The translations under genes were made by a program, and so were the position numbers. Positions 26,499 through 35,428 of a DNA stretch of 64,000 bases are shown here, one piece after another; the stretch's first letter is position 1, and each line of letters begins with the position of its first letter. Source of the stretch: DAMCZI01 sp032095175 (GTDB lineage: Bacteria > Bacillota > Clostridia > Clostridiales > Caloramatoraceae); NCBI GenBank assembly GCA_032095175.1, contig DAMCZI010000006.1, forward strand, positions 86,438 to 150,437. Direction: 5' to 3'. The notes under the pieces are model-generated. The model had not been told where the DNA came from. It saw nothing but the letters and a program-made list of their open reading frames with translations, and did not search any database.

Positions 26499-27869
26499 TC
26501 ATGCTCTCATATTATCCATCAAATAGCTCTTCAATTCTTCAACTGCCACCGTCACCTGCTGCATAGTATCACGCTCACGTACAGTAACCGTACCGTTTTC
26601 AAGAGTTGTATCATCTATTGTAACCGCATAAGGTGTTCCTATAGCATCACCTCTGCGGTATCGTTTTCCGATATTTCCGGCATCATCATAAGAAACCATA
26701 AAACACTTTCTCAGTTCTCTATAAATTTCCTGTGCTTTTTCAGCATGACGTTTTTTAATAAGTGGCAGTACATTCACCTTGATAGGTGCAAGAGAAGGAT
26801 TAATTTTAAGCACCTGTCTTGTATCACCACCATCTAACTCTTCTTCTATCAATGCCTCAAACAAAACAGCCAGCACAAGTCGATCCAGTCCATATGTTGA
26901 CTCTATAACATAAGGAATGTATTTCTCATTTGTCTGGGCATCAAAATACTCCATGTTCTTCCCGGAAAATTCCTGGTGTCTTTTCAAATCAAAGTCCGTC
27001 CTGTTGTGGGTTCCGTTTATTTCTCCCCAGCCAAAGGGGAACAGATACTCAATATCACATGCAGCCTTTGCATAATGTGCCAATTTCTCATGATCATGAA
27101 AACGTAAATGCTCCTTTGTTAGTCCGATGTATTCAAAGAATTCAATTCCATAGTTCTTGAAATACTCATACAGCCCTTCATCATCCCCCTGCTTGCAGAA
27201 TGTCTGGTATTCCATCTGTTCAAATTCAATGGTACGGAATGTAAAATTACCAGGTGTAATCTCATTGCGGAATGCCTTTCCTATCTGACCAATGCTAAAT
27301 GGCAGCTTCGTTCTCATAGTACGCAGCACATTTAGAAAATTCACATACTCTCCCTGTGCATTTTCCGGACGAAGATAAATGGTATTTGATGTATCCTGTG
27401 TTACTCCACGCTGTGTTGCAAACATAAGGTTAAACTGTCTTATATCTGTAAAATTGGATTTACCACATTTAGGGCATGGTACTTTTTTCTCTCTTATAAA
27501 GTTAACCATCTCTTCCTGAGTCATAGCATCAGCATTCGCTGTACTATCAAAATCATTAATTAGATTATCTGCTCTATGTCTTGTTTTGCACTCTTTACAG
27601 TCCAACAGTGGATCAGTAAAACTATCTAAATGCCCACTAGCCTTCCAAACAGCAGGATTCATCAGAATATCCGAATCCAGTTCATAGCTGTTATCTCTTC
27701 TTTGAATAAAATAATATCTCCATGCATCCTTAATATTGTTCTTCAATCTTGTACCTAGTGGACCATAATCCCAGGTGTTTGCCAAGCCTCCGTATATCTC
27801 ACTTCCTTGGAATATAAATCCGTATTGGTTGCAATATGCCATCATTTCATCCATAGACATTTTTCTCAT
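26499..27869 (-). CDS. glyS: Glycyl-tRNA synthetase (single-chain, dimeric type)
   Basis: A 456-residue class II synthetase of the eukaryote/archaea/Firmicute alpha2 type. Motif 2 reads AFRNEITPGNFTFRTIEFEQ; RPENAQGEYVNF and the motif 3 region ESTYGLDRLVLAVL are present. Cysteine pairs CKECKTRHRADN and CPKCGKSN form a zinc-binding insert. The anticodon-binding domain occupies the last 100 residues. Preceded by a T-box leader; AAGGAGG lies 7 bases before the ATG. Confidence 0.95.
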   Translation of the reverse strand: MRKMSMDEMMAYCNQYGFIFQGSEIYGGLANTWDYGPLGTRLKNNIKDAWRYYFIQRRDNSYELDSDILMNPAVWKASGHLDSFTDPLLDCKECKTRHRADNLINDFDSTANADAMTQEEMVNFIREKKVPCPKCGKSNFTDIRQFNLMFATQRGVTQDTSNTIYLRPENAQGEYVNFLNVLRTMRTKLPFSIGQIGKAFRNEITPGNFTFRTIEFEQMEYQTFCKQGDDEGLYEYFKNYGIEFFEYIGLTKEHLRFHDHEKLAHYAKAACDIEYLFPFGWGEINGTHNRTDFDLKRHQEFSGKNMEYFDAQTNEKYIPYVIESTYGLDRLVLAVLFEALIEEELDGGDTRQVLKINPSLAPIKVNVLPLIKKRHAEKAQEIYRELRKCFMVSYDDAGNIGKRYRRGDAIGTPYAVTIDDTTLENGTVTVRERDTMQQVTVAVEELKSYLMDNMRA

Positions 27870-27901
27870 TTAAATTACCTCCTTAATTGTGTAATTGAAT
27901 A

Positions 27902-28165
27902 TAAAAAAAGTCCGCTCTAAGCTTTATGCTTAGGGCGAACTCATATTTTCAGTCCGTGGTACCACCTAAATTCAGATAGATCTGCACTCTGTCAGCACGA
28001 GAAAAATCTTTATGCTGCTTCCTTTATAACGGGAGAAACTCCGGTAGTATCTACTCAGAATATATCCTTTCAATCCACAGTTCAAAAGCGCCTTCTACAT
28101 TGCCTTCATAAAGATTCGCACCATCCATCTTCTCTCTGAAATCAGGTCAATATATACTATTCCTT
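27902..28165 (-). promoter_or_regulatory. T-box riboswitch upstream of glyS
   Basis: The 392-base gap 27870-28261 contains a complete minus-strand T-box leader. Stem I has the AGAGAGAAG and distal-loop GGTGCGAATC motifs; glycine GGC triplets occur at 28104-28102 and 28092-28090, the second (GAAGGCGC) the likelier specifier. The T-box bulge AGGTGGTACCACGG spans 27967-27954, followed by terminator GTTCGCCCTAAGC/GCTTAGAGCGGAC with a T7 run (27940-27902). Uncharged tRNA-Gly should stabilise the antiterminator. Confidence 0.93.
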
Positions 28166-28261
28166 TTCATAACCATTAATATATGTTTTCTTATAGAATA
28201 TTCAATCTAACAACTTTTGTCAACTATAAAATTAAATAAATAATCTTTTATTATATTTCTT

Positions 28262-29083
28262 CTATCCTACTTTCTTCGTAATGTATAAAGAAAATCTAAA
28301 CATCGTACTAACATAACCTCTATAATCATTAATAACCTCTTCGATCTCATTATCCATCATTGCAATTGTTTTATCATCCATGTTATCAAGTATAGATGCA
28401 AATGAGGGTACTGATTTCATAGCTTTTAGATACTGCTGTGCATTCTCTCTTATTTCTTGCGTGTATTCAATTTTTTCAACTAACTCAAATAGACCTGAAG
28501 ACTCTATCTCTGCTTTTCTTTCATCATCCTGTGACACTCCAGTATGTGTACGCCTTTCTGTTTTTTTCTTGTCACTAGAATAATTAACAGCATATTTTTC
28601 AACTATCTTATGAACCTTCTGGTCTATTTCTTTTACTGCTGTAGACTCATCATCAATTGGATTATACCAAAACAAAACAAGATAGCCATCATCCTTTAAG
28701 AGTTTATAACACTTTTTGTATTTAATATTTGTATCCAACCAATGGAAAGCCTGAGCGCAGTAAATTAAATCGTATTTTTCTCTATTAGGGCAATTCCATT
28801 CCTCAAAGGATATAACATCCAGTGAAACTTTAGGATAGTTCCCGCACTTGCTTTTAAATATTGCTGCCATATCTTCCGCAGGCTCTACTCCATGAATTGT
28901 AAATCCTTTTTCTGCAAACTGTACTGTTGCCTTTCCAGTTCCTGGTCCTATTTCTAATAACCTGTCCTTTAAATATAGGTTTGTTTTTGAAATTATATCC
29001 TGAATTAGTTTTTCTGGGTAGGAAGGTCTTATTTCATCATATATAGCCGCAATTCCATTATAGGGCTCAACTTTTCTAACCAT
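28262..29083 (-). CDS. Class I SAM-dependent methyltransferase
   Basis: A 273-residue enzyme. Motif I DRLLEIGPGTGKATVQFA binds SAM, the acidic residue after strand 2 is in HGVEPAEDM, and motif IV is DLIYCAQAFHWLD. This resembles the Methyltransf_11/25 group that acts on small molecules. Single gene with AAAGGAGAG before the ATG. The substrate is unknown. Confidence 0.85.
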   Translation of the reverse strand: MVRKVEPYNGIAAIYDEIRPSYPEKLIQDIISKTNLYLKDRLLEIGPGTGKATVQFAEKGFTIHGVEPAEDMAAIFKSKCGNYPKVSLDVISFEEWNCPNREKYDLIYCAQAFHWLDTNIKYKKCYKLLKDDGYLVLFWYNPIDDESTAVKEIDQKVHKIVEKYAVNYSSDKKKTERRTHTGVSQDDERKAEIESSGLFELVEKIEYTQEIRENAQQYLKAMKSVPSFASILDNMDDKTIAMMDNEIEEVINDYRGYVSTMFRFSLYITKKVG

Positions 29084-29254
29084 ATTTCTCTCTCCTTTTA
29101 CCTCATTTTTCTAACTTAATTATATTAGAAGGATGATATAATCACAAAGGATTTATGTTGAAAAATAGTTTATATAAATCCCGCTTAAATGGTATAATTA
29201 ATACATGATTTTACTAATATCGGTAAAATTTATTATAATAATGGAGACTTATTT

Positions 29255-30556
29255 ATGGATAATATTGTGTGTGTATTAGGTAATGAATTTGAATATGATT
29301 TTCTATCAGCTTGGATTAAATATAATAGAATTGAAGCTGGTATAAGCCAGGAGGCTTTATCCCATGGAATATGCTCAATTAGTCTCTTAAGCTGCTTTGA
29401 AAATGGTAGAAAAAAACTTAGAGGTGAGTTAATAGAAGCCCTCTTGAAAAAGCTGAAAATCACTGCTATTGTCGGCGCAAAAGATATAGGATTAATCAGA
29501 CAAAAGTTTCATAAACTGATGTTCCATATAGAAAGCTTTGAATATGAAGCCGCCGAAACAACCTTCACTGAATTACTTACTTTAGAACCTCTTCTGCGTA
29601 TTTCACCATATAACATAGAATTTAATATATATAAATTAATGTATAAAATTATGGTTGAAAGAAAAAATTATAATGAATTAGAAAGCACTATTGGTATATT
29701 TGATAAAATCTATAACAGTTTGGACAAAGAGCTCCAGTACATATATCTATTGATTACTGGAAAGTTTCTCTATGACAATCTTAATCATTCTGAGGGAGTT
29801 AACCGTTTAGAAAAAGCCTATTGCCTTAAAGAAACTCCCTGGATAAATTACCGTTTAGGGGTAGCCTATTGCCTTAATTACGAACACCTAAAAAGCATAG
29901 TTTATCTTGAAAAGGCACTGAGTAGTTATTCAATGACTGGGCGATATAGAAATTCACTGGAATGTCATAGTTTTTTAGGATCAAGCTACACATTTTTAAA
30001 AATGTACAGCAAGGCAGAATTTCATTTAAACTCTGTAATCAATGGTTCAGACTACTTTACATTAAATAAAAATACATTTGGAGTTTATACCAATCTGGCT
30101 AATCTATATTTTAAAATGGGCAGGTATGAAGAAAGTATTTCATATTGTCAGCTTGCTATGAATCCACCAAAATCAACCGAAGCTGATAATCAATGGCTGA
30201 AAGCAGCATGGCACAGCAGCGAGGAACCCATGCTTGCTGCTTGTATATATGTTGAAGTCCATAAAAAATTAAATAATGCTTTAAAGTGTAAGGAGATATT
30301 TGATAAATATTTGAATTCAGCCTACGAAAACTCGGTTTATTATCATTATCTTAACTCATTGTACCTAAGCATTTTTCACTTTAATGATGACATGTTTTAC
30401 GATGAGATAACTAATACTATATTACCCTTCTACAAAAACATTGGGTATTTATCTATATATAACAAACTGCAGCATATGTTAATAAAACACCTTGAATCAA
30501 AAAGAAGATACAAAGAAGCAAATAGTATATACAGGAACTTAGTTGAGCTTGAGTAA
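29255..30556 (+). CDS. XRE-type regulator with TPR domain
   Basis: A 433-residue protein. The N-terminus (about 15-75) is an XRE helix-turn-helix: LSAWIKYNRIEAGISQEALSHGICSISLLSCFENGRKK. The remainder is a helical repeat array with several TPR-like units (for example NLANLYFKMGRYEESISYCQLA). This is the layout of RRNPP-type and SorC-like cytosolic sensors that bind peptides, but no peptide pheromone gene is adjacent. Transcribed alone; terminator-like repeat follows. Confidence 0.8.
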   Translation: MDNIVCVLGNEFEYDFLSAWIKYNRIEAGISQEALSHGICSISLLSCFENGRKKLRGELIEALLKKLKITAIVGAKDIGLIRQKFHKLMFHIESFEYEAAETTFTELLTLEPLLRISPYNIEFNIYKLMYKIMVERKNYNELESTIGIFDKIYNSLDKELQYIYLLITGKFLYDNLNHSEGVNRLEKAYCLKETPWINYRLGVAYCLNYEHLKSIVYLEKALSSYSMTGRYRNSLECHSFLGSSYTFLKMYSKAEFHLNSVINGSDYFTLNKNTFGVYTNLANLYFKMGRYEESISYCQLAMNPPKSTEADNQWLKAAWHSSEEPMLAACIYVEVHKKLNNALKCKEIFDKYLNSAYENSVYYHYLNSLYLSIFHFNDDMFYDEITNTILPFYKNIGYLSIYNKLQHMLIKHLESKRRYKEANSIYRNLVELE

Positions 30557-30565
30557 GAGTTTTAG

Positions 30566-30634
30566 ACACATCACATAAAAAATGGACTTACACTCCTTGA
30601 GGTAAGCCCATTTTGATTATTTATTGCAAATACA
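30566..30634. repeat. Dispersed GGCTTACA hairpin repeat, copy 1
   Basis: AAAATGGACTTACACTCCTT then GAGGTAAGCCCATTTT forms a hairpin, followed by TTTATTGCAAAT. It is preceded by AGACACATCACAT, the end of the REP-like family. It functions plausibly as a bidirectional terminator between the TPR regulator and the convergent DUF3784 gene. Related copies lie at 36794 and 39384. Confidence 0.6.
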
Positions 30635-30658
30635 TTGTTAAAGAGAATTCTTAATAAC

Positions 30659-30976
30659 TCATCTTTTTTTACAAATAGTGTTTCCTAAAACAGCAATTGT
30701 TGCTATTACAATAAGATATCCCCATGGTATGAGCCATCGAATCCCGTCCGGTAATTTAAACTCATAAGAAATATTAACTGCTGTAATTATTGTAATAATA
30801 CCAAAGCCAGCACCCATCACACGGCATAATTTCTTTTCATCATACTTTTCTTTTTCTTGTTTACAGGTAACATTATACCCTGCAATCAAGAAACTTCCTT
30901 TTCCCATCAGCAAAACAATTGATAACACTGCCAACGCACCAACTAACACCCAACCTAACCACATTGGCCCATTCAT
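30659..30976 (-). CDS. DUF3784 family membrane protein
   Basis: A 105-residue protein with three membrane helices. The conserved loop GKGSFLIAGYN followed by KEKYDEKKLCRVMG matches DUF3784, a small Firmicute membrane protein family of unknown role. GGAGGGATC precedes the ATG. It stands alone between terminators. Confidence 0.82.
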   Translation of the reverse strand: MNGPMWLGWVLVGALAVLSIVLLMGKGSFLIAGYNVTCKQEKEKYDEKKLCRVMGAGFGIITIITAVNISYEFKLPDGIRWLIPWGYLIVIATIAVLGNTICKKR

Positions 30977-31146
30977 TTATTGATCCCTCCAAAAAAAGTT
31001 CATCAATAACAGCACGAGTTGCCTTCAATTTTAAGTTCTTCGGCTAAATATTTAACCTCAAAGTCAAGTATAATGGAAAATTATTACAATGTCAAATTTC
31101 TTTGACATTTATTAAAAATATCTTTACCTGTTTTGCAAATTAAAAG

Positions 31147-31262
31147 TGACAGACACCGGAGAGAGAAGAAAGCAATTTTCCCTTTCTCCTCTCTCCGGTG
31201 CCATAAAGGATTAGACAATGTATATAAGTTTACTTGAGTTTTAATAAGGGTGTCAGTCACCT
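31147..31262. repeat. REP-like dispersed element, copy 3
   Basis: Starts GTGACAGACACCGGAGAGAG and contains the long arm pair around CCCTTTCTCCTCTCTCCGGTGCC, then AGTTTACTTGAGTTTT, ending GGTGTCAGTCACCTT. The two termini are inverted copies of each other, bracketing a unit of about 115 bases. It lies directly after the serpin stop. Confidence 0.65.
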
Positions 31263-31267
31263 TATCA

Positions 31268-32653
31268 CTAATTATTGGGATTATTCATTGTACCCATAAA
31301 TAATGGCAATCCTGTCTTATTATCAACAATTGCATAAATAAACGGACAGTTAAGAATTATTCTATTTTCAGGAAATGCACAACCCTTATTCATTTCAACT
31401 ATTGTTAATGCCCCTGCTTTTGTACCCATAGCATCCACCTGAATAAACGTCTTATGCTTTACATCATTAATAAATATATCTTTGTCACTATTCATTTTAC
31501 TAAAATCTGCAGCAACAGAATTAAAGCAATCCCTTAAGCCCATAACCTTAAGGGGTTTGACAAGGCTTAAATTATATTCCGACTTAAATTTAGGAATCCC
31601 TGTTATAACAGCTTCATTGGTTTTATTTTTTATAAGTGATAAAAATTTTTCACCTGTCAGGGATGATACATAGCTATCAATGCTAACCCCCTCATTAGGA
31701 AGCAGCGCAACAAAGCTATACTTGTTATCCTTATATGGTTTAATAAAACCCTGAGCTGTATCGTCCTTTATATAAGCACTTTCTGTTGAATACATAAATT
31801 CTGTTGAAACTTTCTTTCCATTAATAAGCTCAAAATCATCTCTTTTTATTTGCCTACTAGGATATTGCTCCTGCCAATCAGCTTCAAAATATATGGCATT
31901 TATCAAATACATTACTGTTTCAGGATCAATTTTATCTATGATTTTATCTATAAGATTATCTGTGTTGGATTTTACCCAGTTGTTTATATTTTTCACTGTT
32001 TGGGGTGAACTAAAATCATCTGTAAATACTGCTGCGTTGTAATAATCAGCATTTGTCTGCAGAAAGCTCCTATTTACATTTACCTTATCAAGTGCATACC
32101 ATATGGAATTTGCTATATGGAGTTTTCCAGATCTTCCATCATTCAATTTTTTCATGTAACTGTAGTTGTACCTATTAATATCCTCAATATCTATATTATA
32201 TTTACCTAACACCGACTCAAATTCCCTAAGTGTATTTTCTTTTCCTCCATTTGCCGTCATTGAAAGAGCAAGATAAACCGATAATGGAGAAACAAGAGAA
32301 TTCTCCCCTCTCTTAATAGAATTTTTAAAAAGTTCAATATCGAAATCTGCTTGGGATTTAATAAAGTCGTCTTTTATTTCTACAACTTCTACCTTTGCAG
32401 GAGTTATTCCCTTCATCAAATCCTTAGCACTAACTATAAGCCCTGTATTGCTTCCAAAAATATTTGAAAACATCATAAAGAATATAACTGCTGCTGCAAC
32501 AGTTGGAATGCTTAGAATTTTAAATATCCTCGCTTTTCTTTTTTTCTTTTCAATTGCTGCACTTTGAATTATCTTATTTTTAGTTTCAGTTGAAATATCT
32601 ATCTTATCTAAGTTTATATCAATAATATTTTTTAGATCTTCAAGCTTCTTCAA
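31268..32653 (-). CDS. Membrane-anchored serpin with anti-sigma-like N-terminus
   Basis: A 461-residue protein. Residues 1-44 are charged and cytoplasmic (LDKIDISTETKNKIIQSA, KKKRKAR), like the N-terminus of ECF anti-sigma factors; residues 45-66 form one membrane helix; from about 105 to the end is a full serpin fold (SLVSPLSVYLALSMTANGG, IANSIWYA, YLINAIYFEADW, the C-terminal CPFIYAIVDNKTGLPLFMG). The reactive loop begins near 406 (VDAMGTKAGALTIVEMNKG) with small hinge residues, so inhibition is feasible. Start is TTG behind AAAGGAGG, which overlaps the sigma gene stop. It likely holds the sigma factor at the membrane and reacts with outside proteases. Confidence 0.8.
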   Translation of the reverse strand: MKKLEDLKNIIDINLDKIDISTETKNKIIQSAAIEKKKRKARIFKILSIPTVAAAVIFFMMFSNIFGSNTGLIVSAKDLMKGITPAKVEVVEIKDDFIKSQADFDIELFKNSIKRGENSLVSPLSVYLALSMTANGGKENTLREFESVLGKYNIDIEDINRYNYSYMKKLNDGRSGKLHIANSIWYALDKVNVNRSFLQTNADYYNAAVFTDDFSSPQTVKNINNWVKSNTDNLIDKIIDKIDPETVMYLINAIYFEADWQEQYPSRQIKRDDFELINGKKVSTEFMYSTESAYIKDDTAQGFIKPYKDNKYSFVALLPNEGVSIDSYVSSLTGEKFLSLIKNKTNEAVITGIPKFKSEYNLSLVKPLKVMGLRDCFNSVAADFSKMNSDKDIFINDVKHKTFIQVDAMGTKAGALTIVEMNKGCAFPENRIILNCPFIYAIVDNKTGLPLFMGTMNNPNN

Positions 32654-32655
32654 TC

Positions 32656-33177
32656 TTATTCCTCCTTTAACATATTTTTTAACAAATCCCTTGCTCTTTT
32701 TAGCCTCACCGATATTGTGCCTTCCTTCTCCTTTAGAATTTCAGCTATTTCTGCTGTCTTTAAATCCTTATAATAGTAAAGTAATATAACTTCCCTATAA
32801 ATTTCAGGAAGGGAATATACAGCATTTAAAAGTACTATGGAATCATCATCTCTATAATCTGATGCTGCTTCATCATCAGAGGCATAGGCCAGGGATATGT
32901 ATTCATTATTTAAAAGCTGTTTATACAATGGCTTTCTTAAATAATTCTTGCATACATTTATTGCAATCTTCGTTATCCATGTTTTCTCGCTGCTCTGGTT
33001 TTTAAAGGTTCCATATTTTAAATATGCTTTTGTCAGAGTTTCCTGAACAGCATCTTCAGCAAGATGATAATCCTTTAAATATATATAACATAATCTCATC
33101 AAGCTTTTACTATAACTATCAATAAATCTATTTATATCTGGTTTTTCATTTTGCGCCGGCCATAAATTAAAAACCAT
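32656..33177 (-). CDS. ECF-type RNA polymerase sigma factor
   Basis: A 173-residue sigma-70 family factor with regions 2 and 4 only. Region 2 reads LMRLCYIYLKDYHLAEDAVQ and TWITKIAINVCKNYLR; region 4 reads LPEIYREVILLYYYKDL and TAEIAEILKEKEGTISVRLK. A GAGGGTGAT site precedes the ATG. The serpin gene begins two bases after its stop, an arrangement typical of sigma/anti-sigma pairs. A candidate autoregulated promoter lies upstream. Confidence 0.93.
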   Translation of the reverse strand: MVFNLWPAQNEKPDINRFIDSYSKSLMRLCYIYLKDYHLAEDAVQETLTKAYLKYGTFKNQSSEKTWITKIAINVCKNYLRKPLYKQLLNNEYISLAYASDDEAASDYRDDDSIVLLNAVYSLPEIYREVILLYYYKDLKTAEIAEILKEKEGTISVRLKRARDLLKNMLKEE

Positions 33178-33199
33178 TTTATCACCCTCTTCTACTTAT

Positions 33200-33228
33200 T
33201 AGACACTGGAAATATATGAAATCTTACA
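33200..33228 (-). promoter_or_regulatory. Candidate ECF promoter for the sigma-serpin operon
   Basis: Minus-strand TGTAAG (33228-33223), 16 bases, then GTGTCTA (33206-33200), resembling the TGAAAC/CGTC-type elements of extracytoplasmic sigma factors. It lies 23 bases before the sigma ATG. Recognition by this sigma factor is an inference. Confidence 0.45.
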
Positions 33229-33392
33229 ATCATAAATTATAGCAAAATCAAATTTTATAAGCTACACTAAGTAGTAAAAGAAAGCATTTTAGTAAAACAT
33301 CATCCTCTAATTAAAATAGAGTTAAATTTTATTTTCCTAATGAAACATTTTTCCACTCTCTATCGTGTTGTATATGAAAGGGGAATCAATAA

Positions 33393-33646
33393 ATGCAAAA
33401 CCAATCAATTGATATGGATAATTATATTTCTTATATAGTTGAAAAATACTCTGATATGGTTTTAAGACTTGCTTTTACATATCTTAAAAATATGTCTGAT
33501 GCGCAGGATGTATGCCAAAATGTTTTTATAAAGATTTTTGAGCAAAACAAAACCTTTGTTGATTCGGAACATGAAAAAGCTTGGTAGAAATACAATAAAA
33601 ATTGAATCTGATGAAAATTTTTTTTATACAGGCAGGCTGCTAGAAT
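33393..33646 (+). pseudogene. Truncated ECF sigma factor fused to another gene's tail
   Basis: The 64-codon ORF (33393-33587) is a sigma region 2 that stops abruptly: VLRLAFTYLKNMSDAQDVCQ ... DSEHEKAW then TAG, where complete paralogs continue with region 2.4 and region 4. In another frame the next bases read RNTIKIESDENFFYTGRLLE and stop at 33646, resembling the C-terminus of a different protein. The two look joined by an internal deletion that removed region 4 and most of a downstream, possibly anti-sigma, gene. GGGG ribosome site intact. Confidence 0.6.
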
Positions 33647-33649
33647 AAA

Positions 33650-33740
33650 ATCCTCCTTTCTCCGGTGCCTGGCACCTTTACCAAGGGTGCCAGGAATATC
33701 ACATAACATTCAAAATGTAATATTCCTGGCACCTGACCCA
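33650..33740. repeat. REP-like dispersed elements, copy 4 (composite)
   Basis: CTCCTTTCTCCGGTGCCTGG is the end of one unit; it abuts GGTGCCAGGAATATCACATA, which pairs with TGTAATATTCCTGGCACC around ACATTCAAAA. Two subtypes of the family thus lie head to head at the deletion scar beside the truncated sigma gene. Confidence 0.6.
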
Positions 33741-33743
33741 GTT

Positions 33744-35258
33744 TTATACCTCAACTATAGGTATATATAATTCTATTTTATCTACATTTCCACCATCTTT
33801 TCTATATTCTCTTTCAAGGCAGTAATTAAAATCCACTTTACATTTAAACTTTGATACATAGTCAACTGCAGCTTTATAAAGCTTTTGGCTGGGTAATTTT
33901 TTTCTAGTAACTATTTCTGGAGATATCCACACACTAAATACTAAATACTCTCTTTCCGGTAAAACCTGCTCCACCAATTCTTCTGGATAACTTTCAAAGG
34001 ACTGTTTTATCTCTACAGCTGCAAAAACCTTAGAAACAAATCCTCCCTTTAAATCAAGATAAAAAGGTAGTGGAGACTGTGTATCCCCATAAATCAAAGT
34101 AAAAGTATTGTTGCCAGCATTCATTCTTTGCTGAAAGTCTTTTCCTGTTCTATATATACATTGAGCCAACTTATACCATGGAACATGCTTTTTCCATGGT
34201 AGAGTTTTTTCCTTTTGATCAATAAAGCATCCTGCTAAATTTATATCATGTAATACTACTTTTTGGGGCTCTAGTTCCAGTACTATATCTGATATGCCAG
34301 AGCTACTGGTGATATCTTCCTTTGTCATCCTCTTGATTGGCAGAAGTAAATCCAGCTGTCTTTTTGTTTCTTCAATTTCCTTGGAGTTAAAAAAATTATA
34401 ATCCAAGCATTCTTCAAGATAATATCTCATTTTTTCTGGTTGAAAGTCCGACTCAAAATCTTCATTATCCCTAACCCATTCCTGAAGTTGGTCCCAACGC
34501 TCCCCTATCATAGGTAAATATGTTGGTAAAGCTGCAAATAAGCCTCCATGGAATTCCTTTCTTTCAAAGGGCTTAGTGACTTCAAAATCTTCCGGAACCA
34601 CCACCCACATTTCATAGCCATATTCTCCTCTTGAATTGTTAAAGCCAAAGCCAAGATGTCTAAATCCAGGTTTCTCATCCAAAGAATACTCCTTAATTAG
34701 ACTAGTTACCTTATCCCCGCAATCATTTTCTGGAGAATCACCAACAACAGAATAACTTGCAACTATCAATCTTGGCAGATTGACAATTTTTACATCAGCG
34801 TTAAATTGGCTTGAAATAGACATATTCTTTTCCCTCTCCGAGAGTACAATTTCGAGTGCTTCCTTAAGCTTAAGAATGGCAGAATTTCCTGGTACATCAA
34901 GATATTTAAATGCATTGTCTAGGCTCTGATGCGATTTTATTATCATAATAAGCTGTTCTAAAACTATTCCTAAAGCCTTCAATTCATCTGCTTTATGATT
35001 TGTTTCTTCAAGATGCCTTGTTAATGCATCTATAGCTACAGTCAGCTCGCCTGTTAAAAATATACTATGGATATCTCGTATAGGTAGCTCAAGCATACGC
35101 AGTATTATAATCTGCCTTATTCTTTTAATGTTATTCTCATCATAATGCCTATATCCATTATCCATTCGGCAGCTCTTTAATATTCCAACCTCTTCCCAAT
35201 AACGAAGAGTCCTGTTGGAAATATTATAATTTGAAGCAACTTCGCCAATCTTTAGCAC
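33744..35258 (-). CDS. MerR-family regulator with two GyrI-like effector domains
   Basis: About 504 residues. The MerR DNA-binding domain is at the N-terminus (LKIGEVASNYNISNRTLRYW, NGYRHYDENNIKRI), followed by a coiled coil and a GyrI-like ligand domain (about 165-325). A second GyrI-like half (about 350-504) ends KIELYIPIVEV, the usual last strand of that fold. Two ligand domains in one chain are unusual. The frame opens with a GTG at 35267, but AGAGAGGTGA favours the GTG at 35258. Its own promoter has a 19-bp spacer. Confidence 0.82.
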   Translation of the reverse strand: MLKIGEVASNYNISNRTLRYWEEVGILKSCRMDNGYRHYDENNIKRIRQIIILRMLELPIRDIHSIFLTGELTVAIDALTRHLEETNHKADELKALGIVLEQLIMIIKSHQSLDNAFKYLDVPGNSAILKLKEALEIVLSEREKNMSISSQFNADVKIVNLPRLIVASYSVVGDSPENDCGDKVTSLIKEYSLDEKPGFRHLGFGFNNSRGEYGYEMWVVVPEDFEVTKPFERKEFHGGLFAALPTYLPMIGERWDQLQEWVRDNEDFESDFQPEKMRYYLEECLDYNFFNSKEIEETKRQLDLLLPIKRMTKEDITSSSGISDIVLELEPQKVVLHDINLAGCFIDQKEKTLPWKKHVPWYKLAQCIYRTGKDFQQRMNAGNNTFTLIYGDTQSPLPFYLDLKGGFVSKVFAAVEIKQSFESYPEELVEQVLPEREYLVFSVWISPEIVTRKKLPSQKLYKAAVDYVSKFKCKVDFNYCLEREYRKDGGNVDKIELYIPIVEV

Positions 35259-35279
35259 AGCACTCACCTCTCTATCTAA

Positions 35280-35310
35280 AGTCTAGACCTTTACGCAGAG
35301 TAAATGTCAA
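35280..35310 (-). promoter_or_regulatory. MerR-type promoter with 19-bp spacer
   Basis: Minus-strand TTGACA (35310-35305), exactly 19 bases, TAGACT (35285-35280). The spacer carries the dyad TTTAC-TCTGC-GTAAA. Long spacers with a central dyad are the hallmark of promoters untwisted by MerR proteins. Confidence 0.75.
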
Positions 35311-35428
35311 TAATCTATTTCAAAAAAAATTAACTCCTATACTTTATTAAATTATACACATGATAAGTTTACAAAGTAAATATATTCCATATACGTAGAT
35401 GAAATCTTTTATAGTATTTTTTCTAACT

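Noticed and set aside
29233..29463. Minus-strand ORF over the start of the TPR regulator
   Set aside because: Antisense shadow of the HTH-coding region.
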